Shown here: piece after piece, positions 1 to 6,404 of the stretch
Layout of the letters: every line of letters starts with the position of its first letter
Position numbering within the stretch: position 1 is the stretch's first letter
NCBI GenBank assembly: GCA_017410745.1
Contig: JAFPPJ010000375.1
Location: 1 to 15,231 of the forward strand
DNA length: 15,231 nucleotides
DNA from: Oscillospiraceae bacterium
GTDB taxonomy: Bacteria > Bacillota > Clostridia > Oscillospirales > Ruminococcaceae
Direction: 5' to 3'
Made by a program: the position numbers and the translations under genes
Notes under the pieces: generated by a model
Told to the model about the DNA's origin: nothing
The model's input: the letters and a program-made list of their open reading frames with translations, nothing else
Database searches by the model: none

Positions 1-366
1 ACCGCTTTGTATGTAAACGACCTTGAAGCCGCGAGGGATGCCTTTGTGATGCTCGGCGGCAGGTCGAATGACGGCTATGTGAACCCCGTAACGGGTTTCA
101 GGTCGTATTTCATCACCTTTGACGAGGGCGCGCGGCTCGAGCTCATGACAAGGCCGCAGCTATGCGATGCACCAAAGGATGCATACCGCACCGGATATGC
201 GCATATAGCGCTCAGTGTAGGGAGCAAGGCAAAGGTGGACGAGCTCACTCAGCGCCTCAGCGATGCGGGCTATACTGTCATGAGCGGCCCGCGCACTACG
301 GGCGACGGCTACTATGAAAGCTGCATCGCTTTCATAGAGGACAATATGATAGAGCTCACCGAATAA
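1..366 (+). CDS. VOC family (glyoxalase/bleomycin-resistance fold) protein, 5' end cut by the window
   Basis: The reading frame is open from the first base and begins T-A-L-Y-V-N-D-L-E-A-A-R, which matches the region just after the start of VOC proteins (usually M-x-I-x-H-x-A-L-Y-V-x-D-L-E). The true start and the first metal-ligand His therefore lie outside the window, and the TTG at base 7 is not a start. The rest shows the paired beta-alpha-beta-beta-beta layout: a first half ending in RLELM, then a second half starting GYAHIALSV with a candidate metal-ligand His and ending in IELTE with a candidate Glu ligand. VOC proteins include glyoxalase I, dioxygenases and resistance proteins, and the sequence does not say which. 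The gene ends 6 bases before a strong hairpin and converges on the kinase-like gene. The family call is firm and the substrate is unknown. Confidence 0.85.
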   Translation, partial: TALYVNDLEAARDAFVMLGGRSNDGYVNPVTGFRSYFITFDEGARLELMTRPQLCDAPKDAYRTGYAHIALSVGSKAKVDELTQRLSDAGYTVMSGPRTTGDGYYESCIAFIEDNMIELTE

Positions 367-372
367 AGATGA

Positions 373-402
373 AGCGGCAGGACGCCAAAGCGTCCTGCCG
401 CT
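373..402. terminator. Bidirectional intrinsic terminator between convergent genes
   Basis: A perfect 13-bp stem (373-385 with 390-402) closes a 4-base loop (CAAA). It sits between the stop of the VOC gene at 366 and the stop of the leftward kinase-like gene at 407. The + strand continues GTGTTTAT. The T-run is short on both sides, but the stem is GC-rich and perfect. Confidence 0.85.
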
Positions 403-406
403 GTGT

Positions 407-1057
407 TTATGCGGTCTCCCAGCCAAAGTGTACGGCTGTTCTGCGGGCACATTCCTCCGGGGTAAGCCCCTCGCTCCTGTCTATCCACATATATCTGCTG
501 CGCTTTACAGCAGCGTAGTGATCGGCATTGAGCGTGTAAAGCGTCCTGTTCACAAGTGCCTTCGCCTTATCGGGATCGGATGCACTGTGCAGGAAACTGT
601 CAAAGTCGGCATGATCCGCCCTTGCGCAGTATTCATCTGCGATATTCACCGGCTCCCTTATCATGAAAGCCGCCCTTGACGGGTCTGTGAGCAGGTCTGC
701 CATCGTCATGTCTATGTGACAGTCACATATGACAGGGGAGTCTGCGGAGAGGCGTATCAGATCGAGCAGTATGAAGGAAAGCTGCTCTTTTGTCACGCCT
801 TTGAGCCAGTTCAGGTATTCATCGGTGCTCCGTCCGAAGAAAGCGTCTGCATCGGCGAATACCGTATTCATGCAGGGCTGATGCTCCTTGTCGGATGCAG
901 CCCTGTGAGTGTCGTACATCGAGTCGATGTCGTACAGTGTGATGCCGTACATACTGCTCAGCAGCCGTGAAACAGTGGTCTTGCCTCCGCAGGGTGTGCC
1001 GGTGATGAAATATACGTTCTTGAGGTACTCCTTGAGTACATTGTCTGCAAATATCAT
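407..1057 (-). CDS. P-loop NTPase / small-molecule-kinase-like protein of unknown substrate
   Basis: This is a 216-residue protein. Residues 14-28 form a beta strand followed by a Walker A loop, G20-T-P-C-G-G-K26-T-T. A D-I-D stretch at 43-45 fits a substrate or Mg site, and the V-I-C-D-C stretch at 109-113 is a candidate Walker B strand. The R-E-P at 134-136 and the basic segment around 165-187 could form a LID, as in shikimate, gluconate or nucleotide kinases. That fold comparison is inference and the substrate cannot be read from the sequence. The start is fixed by AAGGAG about 7 bases upstream of the ATG. The gene follows the GH13 gene on the same strand after a 117-base gap with no clear promoter, so the two may share a transcript that ends at the 373-402 hairpin. 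Confidence 0.7.
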   Translation of the reverse strand: MIFADNVLKEYLKNVYFITGTPCGGKTTVSRLLSSMYGITLYDIDSMYDTHRAASDKEHQPCMNTVFADADAFFGRSTDEYLNWLKGVTKEQLSFILLDLIRLSADSPVICDCHIDMTMADLLTDPSRAAFMIREPVNIADEYCARADHADFDSFLHSASDPDKAKALVNRTLYTLNADHYAAVKRSRYMWIDRSEGLTPEECARRTAVHFGWETA

Positions 1058-1082
1058 TTTTCTTCTCCTTATAGTTTATGTG

Positions 1083-1131
1083 TCGGTATTCGGTACTGAC
1101 GCATGAAACTATCAGAGCTTCACAGCGTCAG
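1083..1131 (-). promoter_or_regulatory. Intercistronic inverted repeats upstream of the kinase-like gene
   Basis: Two overlapping hairpins can be drawn between the GH13 gene and the kinase-like gene. The larger has arms CTGACGC (1096-1102) and GCGTCAG (1125-1131) with inner TGAA/TTCA pairing. The smaller pairs GTC-GTA with TAC-GAC across 1083-1100. They share bases 1096-1100, so only one can form at a time. Neither has a T-run on the minus strand. A processing or translation-control site is possible, but the function is not shown. Confidence 0.4.
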
Positions 1132-1174
1132 ATATTTGCAGCCTTTTTGAATGATACCATAGCTATTCTCCTTA

Positions 1175-2914
1175 TCAGTACGCACGTTCGATGAATTCAA
1201 AGCGTGCCTTGCGGTTGCCGTTGTCGTCTATGTCGTCAAGGAACTCCGTGATAGGTCTTACCCATGCGCGGGGCTTGTCGGTTATCTGCAGATAGATGCA
1301 TACGGGTTCGAGCGTCTCATGGTCGCAGGCAGTGCCGGTAACGATGTATTCGCCGCCCTTGAAATGTCTGTATCGTCCGCCTATCACGAGCATCCTGCCG
1401 TCGGGTATGCCGTAGGAGCGGCGCTTAGCGGGAGCGGGAGGTGCGGATACTGGTGTAGGTGCGGGCTCGGGCTGTACCGCAGGCTGTGCGGGAGCAGGCT
1501 CGGGCTCGGCCTTTACAGGCTCCGTCCTGACGGGAGCTGTGTCCTCATGCGTGTCATGGGTGTGCATAGTCCCATCCACGAGTATCATGGAGCGGTTCTT
1601 GCCCACGGTCACCTGTGCGCCGCCGCTGCAGTCGAATACCTTGCCGGAAAGTCTGTCCGCAAGCCTTGCATACTTGCTGTCGAAGCGGAAGGTGTAGTCT
1701 CCGTCGGATATGTTCAGAGCTATGTATACCACCTCACCGTCAAGCTCGCGCTTGTACAGGAAGGTCTGATTCTTGAGCTCCATCTTGGAGTAGCTGCCTC
1801 TCTGCAGAGCAGGGAGCTCCGAGCGTATCGCGCCGAGGGAGCAGATGTGCTCGTACAGCTTGTCGTCCCTGCCGGGTATGTCGTCAAGCTCTATGCACGG
1901 ACGCAGTGCAACGTCCGCATCAGCGCCCTTGCCCTTAGCGCCCTTTATGCCGTACTCACTGCCGTAGTATACCGAGGGAAGGCCGTACATGGTGTAGAGC
2001 AGTGTGTAGCAGCAGTATATCCGTCCGTAGTCCGTCAGATGTGTCGCCAGACGCTCAACATCATGATTGTCCACGAAGTTGTACATGTATATATCGCCGT
2101 ACTGTCCCATCTGATATTCGATGGAATGTGCTATCTCAAAATAGTTGCGGTCGTTGTGCGAGGAGTATATGCCCTTGTAGCACTGATAGTTGGTCACACA
2201 GTCGAACATTTCGGGATTTGCCCAGCGCCTGTAATCGCCGTGTATTATCTCGCCCATGAGCCAGAAATCGGGCTTGAGCGACCTTGTGAATGAGTGTATG
2301 CGCTTTATGAAGTCGTTGTCGAGACAGTCTGCCGCATCAAAGCGTATGCCGTCTACGTCCCACTCGTCTATCCACATCTTCACCGCATCGAGCAGATAGT
2401 CCACTACCTCGGGATTGCGCAGATTGAGCTTTACAAGGTCGTAGCAGTTGTTCCATCCCTCGTACCAGAAGCCGTCGTTGTATCCGTTGTTGCCGCCGAA
2501 GTTAAGGTTGCAGAACCAGCCGCAGTAGCGGGAATTCTGCCTGTTCTGCTTCACATCGAGGAATGCGAAATGATCTCTGCCCACATGGTTGAATACACCA
2601 TCGAGCACGACTCTTATGCCGTTCTCGTGCAGTGCGCGGCATACATCCGCGAAATCCTCGTTTGTACCGAGCCTTGCATCTATCTTCTTGTAGTCCGCCG
2701 TGTCATATCCATGCGCTGTCGATTCAAATACGGGGCCAAAGTATACCGCCGACAGATGCATCGCCTTGAGATGGGGCACCCAGTCGAGTACCTTGCGTAT
2801 GCGGTGAGGCTGCTTAGAATCGTCAAATTCAGCTCTGGTGCGCTCGCATCCGCAGAAGCCCATAGGGTATATGTGGTATACAGCAGACTTTTTGATCCAT
2901 TCGGGTGTGTTCAT
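1175..2914 (-). CDS. Cytoplasmic GH13 alpha-amylase family glycosidase with C-terminal DUF1653 domain
   Basis: This 579-residue protein has no signal peptide. Residues 10-395 form the GH13 barrel with all four signature regions: D105-G-V-F-N109-H110, G189-I-R-F-D193 (nucleophile), G221-E222 (acid/base) and D282-N-H284-D285. Residues 396-448 are the all-beta C-domain. GH13 enzymes of this length without an N-terminal carbohydrate module usually act on maltodextrins or cyclodextrins inside the cell, so alpha-glucosidase or maltodextrinase activity is likely, but the exact specificity is not readable. A Pro/Ala/Glu-rich linker (about 460-498) then leads to a DUF1653-type domain (about 512-556: Y-R-H-F-K-G-G-E-Y, E-T-L-E-P, W-V-R-P) and an acidic tail. 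The start is fixed by GGAGG 6 bases upstream. The fusion is unusual and is treated as a finding. Regulation is unclear because no convincing promoter was seen in the 175 bases upstream. Confidence 0.9.
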   Translation of the reverse strand: MNTPEWIKKSAVYHIYPMGFCGCERTRAEFDDSKQPHRIRKVLDWVPHLKAMHLSAVYFGPVFESTAHGYDTADYKKIDARLGTNEDFADVCRALHENGIRVVLDGVFNHVGRDHFAFLDVKQNRQNSRYCGWFCNLNFGGNNGYNDGFWYEGWNNCYDLVKLNLRNPEVVDYLLDAVKMWIDEWDVDGIRFDAADCLDNDFIKRIHSFTRSLKPDFWLMGEIIHGDYRRWANPEMFDCVTNYQCYKGIYSSHNDRNYFEIAHSIEYQMGQYGDIYMYNFVDNHDVERLATHLTDYGRIYCCYTLLYTMYGLPSVYYGSEYGIKGAKGKGADADVALRPCIELDDIPGRDDKLYEHICSLGAIRSELPALQRGSYSKMELKNQTFLYKRELDGEVVYIALNISDGDYTFRFDSKYARLADRLSGKVFDCSGGAQVTVGKNRSMILVDGTMHTHDTHEDTAPVRTEPVKAEPEPAPAQPAVQPEPAPTPVSAPPAPAKRRSYGIPDGRMLVIGGRYRHFKGGEYIVTGTACDHETLEPVCIYLQITDKPRAWVRPITEFLDDIDDNGNRKARFEFIERAY

Positions 2915-2956
2915 ATCGTACCTCCGAGATCGGTGAATATAGTTTGGAGCTTTTGA

Positions 2957-3010
2957 AAGTGTGGAGTGTGAAGAGTGGAGTTAATGAGATCTGGCTGATC
3001 AGATCCACTC
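2957..3010. repeat. Low-complexity and palindromic stretch upstream of the GH13 gene
   Basis: The region holds GAGTG/GTGGAGT-like short repeats followed by a hairpin with arms GAGTGGA (2973-2979) and TCCACTC (3004-3010). A nested GATCTG (2988-2993) / CAGATC (3000-3005) pair competes for two of its bases. There is no T-run, so it is not a convincing terminator for the ybeY operon. It resembles decayed intergenic repeat sequence, and its function is unknown. Confidence 0.4.
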
Positions 3011-3089
3011 ATCATTTACCGATCTGTCTCCATCATCATACAGCTTGCGCCGCAGATTCATATGTCCTGACTAACCAAGTGATCAGTGA

Positions 3090-3824
3090 TCATATTATGT
3101 CGTCGTCTATGAGGTCGCCGTTGGTGTCAAAGCGTACGACGTAGCCGCCGATTATGCTGCCGCCGCGCAGTATCATGCACTCCGCACTGTACCATTCGTA
3201 GGGCTTGGAGGTCTCGGATATCTCACAGGCGATGCGTGTCACCTTGTATGTGTCGGTCTCCTTGCCGATACCGCGCTTCTTTGCAAGGGCAATAGTCTTC
3301 TCGCGCATCTCAAGACGTGAGAATATGTCCTCCACCGCCCATACGGGGGATATGCCGCGGTATATGCCGAGGGTGTTGAGCGCCTTGTCTTCCTTCTCGT
3401 GCATGATGCGCTCGTCAATCTTGTTCATATGGTCGTATCCGAGAAGATGCAGCATGCTGTGTACCGTCAGGAATGCCACCTCGCGGTCGATGCTGTGACC
3501 GAATTCATTTGCCTGACGTACAGCCGTGTCAAAGGATATGACCACATCGCCGAGCTGGGCGAGACCGCTGCCCGGGTCCTTGTCGTACGTTCCGTTCTCG
3601 CCGAGAGGGAAGCTGAGTACGTCCGTAGGACGGTCGATGTCCCTGAATGAACGGTTGAGAGAGCGTATCTCCTCATCCGAAACAAAGGTCACGTTTACCT
3701 CCGCATCACAATGGAAATGCTCGTCCGCAAGCACCTGCGCGCAGCATGAACGTACAATGTCGCGGATATCGGGAGTGATGCTTCTCTTCTGCTTGTTTGT
3801 GATGTGTACTCTTACCTTGCGCAT
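3090..3824 (-). CDS. ybeY: Endoribonuclease YbeY (16S rRNA maturation) with an extra C-terminal region
   Basis: YbeY is a zinc-dependent RNase involved in 16S rRNA 3'-end maturation and ribosome quality control. The family marks are plain: L-N-R-S-F-R-D-I-D-R-P-T-D-V-L-S-F-P at about 56-73, G-D-V-V-I-S at 92-97, and the zinc motif H122-x3-H126-x5-H132 inside HSMLHLLGYDH. YbeY proteins normally end soon after the MHEKEDKALNTLG segment (141-153), at about 150-170 residues. This one continues for about 90 more (154-244) with no domain I recognise. The start at 3824 is chosen because AAAGGATGG lies about 8 bases upstream, spanning the end of phoH, and because the protein then begins MRKVRVHITN. 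A start 10 codons earlier is open but would overlap phoH. Only one base separates it from the phoH stop, so translation is probably coupled. Confidence 0.92.
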   Translation of the reverse strand: MRKVRVHITNKQKRSITPDIRDIVRSCCAQVLADEHFHCDAEVNVTFVSDEEIRSLNRSFRDIDRPTDVLSFPLGENGTYDKDPGSGLAQLGDVVISFDTAVRQANEFGHSIDREVAFLTVHSMLHLLGYDHMNKIDERIMHEKEDKALNTLGIYRGISPVWAVEDIFSRLEMREKTIALAKKRGIGKETDTYKVTRIACEISETSKPYEWYSAECMILRGGSIIGGYVVRFDTNGDLIDDDII

Positions 3825-3825
3825 A

Positions 3826-4782
3826 TTAACCATCCTTTCTGTCTGCACGGTCATAGGCCTTGATTATATCACGCACCAGCCTGTGACGTACAACGTCCCT
3901 ATCGGAAAATCTGTTTATAGCGATGCCCTCTATCCCATGAAGTATCTTCATCGCATCCACAAGTCCGGACTTGCGGGAATCGGGCAGGTCTATCTGTGTT
4001 ATGTCGCCGGTTATGACCATCTTGCTGTTGAAGCCCAGACGGGTCAGGAACATCTTGAACTGTTCGCGGGTGGTGTTCTGCGCCTCGTCGAGTATTATGA
4101 ATGCATCGTCGAGTGTACGCCCTCTCATGTATGCAAGGGGAGCCACCTCGATTATGCCCTTCTCCATGTGCTTCTGGAAATTCTCTGCGCCCATCATGTC
4201 AAAGAGCGCATCGTACAGCGGGCGCAGATACGGGTCTACCTTGTTCTGCAGGTCACCCGGGAGAAAGCCCAGCTTTTCGCCCGCCTCCACCGCAGGACGC
4301 GTGAGTATGATGCGGTTGACCTCATGATTTTTGAACGCCTTTACAGCCATTGCCACCGCAAGATATGTCTTGCCCGTGCCGGCAGGACCCACGCCCATCA
4401 CGATGGTGTTGTCCCGTATCATATCGACGTATTTCTTCTGACCGATGGTCTTTGCCTTTACCACCTTGCCGGAGGTGGTTATGCATATGCCGCCCTCGGT
4501 GAGCTTTAGCATCTGGTCAAGGGAGCCCTCATCCACCATAGAGAACAGGTATTCAAGGCTCTGTGAGTTTATCTCCTCGCCCTTCTCCGCCATCTGTACA
4601 AGTCCCTCTATGCACCGTGCGGCACGCTCAACGCTGCCGTCCTCACCGCTTATGCGTATGTCGTCGCCTCTTGACAGTACGGATACATCGTACTGCCTCT
4701 GTATGCGGTTCACGTTCTCGTCAAGATGCCCCAGTACAGCGGCAGCAGTCTCTGCAGAGGCTATCTGTATGATCTTTTCCAT
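3826..4782 (-). CDS. phoH: PhoH-family ATPase (PhoH-like protein)
   Basis: This 318-residue protein is the usual size for PhoH/YbeZ. The N-terminal part (about 1-110) is the KH-like nucleic-acid-binding region seen in this group. The ATPase core follows: Walker A G132-P-A-G-T-G-K138-T139, the T-R-P-A-V-E-A-G-E-K-L-G-F-L-P-G segment at 161-176, Walker B F-I-I-L-D232-E233-A-Q-N, and the sensor-like V-I-T-G-D-I-T-Q-I-D-L-P around 256-267. PhoH proteins are predicted RNA helicase-like ATPases that act with YbeY in rRNA handling, and the two genes are adjacent here as in many bacteria. No clear Shine-Dalgarno precedes the ATG, which lies only 15 bases after the previous stop, so it may depend on translational coupling. 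Confidence 0.95.
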   Translation of the reverse strand: MEKIIQIASAETAAAVLGHLDENVNRIQRQYDVSVLSRGDDIRISGEDGSVERAARCIEGLVQMAEKGEEINSQSLEYLFSMVDEGSLDQMLKLTEGGICITTSGKVVKAKTIGQKKYVDMIRDNTIVMGVGPAGTGKTYLAVAMAVKAFKNHEVNRIILTRPAVEAGEKLGFLPGDLQNKVDPYLRPLYDALFDMMGAENFQKHMEKGIIEVAPLAYMRGRTLDDAFIILDEAQNTTREQFKMFLTRLGFNSKMVITGDITQIDLPDSRKSGLVDAMKILHGIEGIAINRFSDRDVVRHRLVRDIIKAYDRADRKDG

Positions 4783-4797
4783 ATGTATTGTCTCGCT

Positions 4798-5661
4798 TTA
4801 TTCAGGGATAATGTCTGTTATAACAAGCTCGGGATTGTTGAATATCCTCGGGATGATATTCTTTGTGCGGGTAAGTCCGCGGCTGACTATCATAGTCGTG
4901 TCGTCATAGTCGAAGCGTCCGCCCGACAGCTTCGGGAAAATCCCCTGGTCGGGTGCGAACAGTCCGTTCTGTGTCCACGGGAGACGCCACTGACCGCCGT
5001 GTGCATGGCCGCACATTATCAGGTCGAACTTGCCGAAGGAGCGGTAAAAGTCTATCTTATGAGGGAAGTGTGCCAGCAGTACGGCGAAGCCCTCCGTGTC
5101 AAGGCTGTCAGCGCACTGTATCACCGCATCGTCCCAGTCATAGGGCTTTTTGAGCTCGCCTATGCTCACAGCCCTTGCCGCACCGCATACCGTGACCTCG
5201 CCCACCTGTACGTTCTCGCCCTCAAGCACCTGTATGCCGAGAGATACCGCCTCATCCTTGTTGGCAGCCCATCCGGCGGGATCGTAGAATTCGTGGTTGC
5301 CCGCCACATATACGCAGGTGTAGCGGGGGGCGATGTACTTCATCAGCGTGGTGGTGGTCGTGTTGTCGAGCTTGTCGTCGTATATGTCGCCCGTCAGTGC
5401 GATGAGATCGGGATGCGCCTCATCAATGAGGGACGTGAGCCGTTCCATGTCCTTGCCGTAATCCTCTGCGTGCAGATCGGATATCTGCACTATGCGGAAG
5501 GGCTTGGTCACCTTGTCCGAACGTATCTCGTAATGAACTGTCTTCATGGGGAAGCTTATAGCTCCGAGCAGGGAAAATATTGCCGCAAAAGCGAATATGA
5601 TGCCAAGAAACACAAATACCCTCTTTTTGTCCTTTGCCGTGCCTAAAACCTTTATCTTCAT
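4798..5661 (-). CDS. Membrane-anchored calcineurin-like metallophosphoesterase (YkuE type)
   Basis: The protein has 287 residues. A basic N-terminus and one hydrophobic segment (about 15-37) anchor it, with the catalytic domain most likely outside the membrane. All dimetal motifs are present: D62-x-H64, G91-D92, G121-N-H-E124, H198 in A-H-F-P-H, and G218-H-A-H221-G-G. Family members such as YkuE act at the cell envelope on phosphodiesters or nucleotide-sugar lipids. The substrate here is not readable. AAGGATAG lies 2-9 bases upstream, inside the end of the preceding gene, and one base separates the two (TAG-T-ATG), so translation is probably coupled. Its place between envelope genes supports a wall or lipid role. 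Confidence 0.88.
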   Translation of the reverse strand: MKIKVLGTAKDKKRVFVFLGIIFAFAAIFSLLGAISFPMKTVHYEIRSDKVTKPFRIVQISDLHAEDYGKDMERLTSLIDEAHPDLIALTGDIYDDKLDNTTTTTLMKYIAPRYTCVYVAGNHEFYDPAGWAANKDEAVSLGIQVLEGENVQVGEVTVCGAARAVSIGELKKPYDWDDAVIQCADSLDTEGFAVLLAHFPHKIDFYRSFGKFDLIMCGHAHGGQWRLPWTQNGLFAPDQGIFPKLSGGRFDYDDTTMIVSRGLTRTKNIIPRIFNNPELVITDIIPE

Positions 5662-5662
5662 A

Positions 5663-6403
5663 CTATCCTTGGATGATCAGGCTCATGAGACCGAATATCA
5701 CGGGCTGATGAACGAGATATATTATCAGTGAATATCTGCCGATGAACTCAATGGGCCTGGTGATGCTGTTCGTTTCATAGTACAGCACATCCGGGAGCTT
5801 TTTGCCCTTTACGGCAGGGGAGATGATGTATCCGGTGAGATACATGAATATGAACGGTATCACCGGGAAATAGTCCGCGCTCATGAAGTCCTTGCTGTAT
5901 ATCCCTATGGGATACAGCCACCTGTACTGCGGGAAGGAGAGCGGTATCCTCGCTGCGATAAGGTCTATCGTCTTCGGAAAGTCACGCAGTATGAACCACA
6001 GCAGAGCTGTGACTATCGCAGACCACATCGGCAGACGGTCAAGCGCCTTCCTCGTCAGTCCCGTTATTACCATGCATGCGCCGAAGCAGCTTAGCACGCC
6101 GAATACGATCAGCTCCGAGGGCATCACTATCTCCGTCACCGCAGTGATGCCGAAGCCTGCAAGATAGAGCAGCGCGCCCCTTTTTACGGGGTCACGGGAG
6201 TATGACACGCATATGCCCGATATTCCGAACAGTATCCACAGGAAGAATATGTGCGATATCTCAAATACATCATTGAGGGGCGTGATGATGTCGGGAGTCG
6301 ATACACCGAAGATAAATCTAAGGTCGAACATGATGTGATAGAATATCACATATATCATCGCAGTGCCCCTTAGCAGGTCGAGCAGTGCTACACGCTTCTT
6401 CAT
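5663..6403 (-). CDS. DUF1624 / HGSNAT-type integral membrane acyltransferase-like protein
   Basis: This 246-residue polytopic protein has about seven hydrophobic segments. It begins L-L-D-L-L-R-G-T-A-M with a later Y22-H23, as in the heparan-alpha-glucosaminide N-acetyltransferase catalytic family (DUF1624). It also has F-L-W-I-L-F-G-I-S-G (54-63), F-G-V-L-S-C-F-G (101-108), D-Y-F-P-V-I-P-F (177-184) and the closing G-R-Y-S-L-I-I-Y-L-V-H-Q-P-V. Members move acyl groups across a membrane to a sugar, and bacterial substrates are mostly unknown. The gene starts one base after the carboxypeptidase stop (TGA-T-ATG) with no clear Shine-Dalgarno, so it is probably coupled. Modification of a wall or surface glycan is a reasonable inference from context only. 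Confidence 0.82.
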   Translation of the reverse strand: MKKRVALLDLLRGTAMIYVIFYHIMFDLRFIFGVSTPDIITPLNDVFEISHIFFLWILFGISGICVSYSRDPVKRGALLYLAGFGITAVTEIVMPSELIVFGVLSCFGACMVITGLTRKALDRLPMWSAIVTALLWFILRDFPKTIDLIAARIPLSFPQYRWLYPIGIYSKDFMSADYFPVIPFIFMYLTGYIISPAVKGKKLPDVLYYETNSITRPIEFIGRYSLIIYLVHQPVIFGLMSLIIQG

Positions 6404-6404
6404 A

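Noticed and set aside
1319..2956. Long + strand open frames (324 and 220 codons) opposite the GH13 gene
   Set aside because: They are shadows of a gene with all four GH13 signature regions and show no motif or start signal.
3068..3085. TGATCACTGATCAC palindrome after ybeY as a terminator or GATC-binding site
   Set aside because: It is short, self-overlapping and without a T-run, and GATC sites are common by chance.
3825..3854. A ten-codon N-terminal extension of ybeY
   Set aside because: It would overlap phoH and put the AAAGGATGG ribosome site inside the gene. The family start fits the ATG at 3824.
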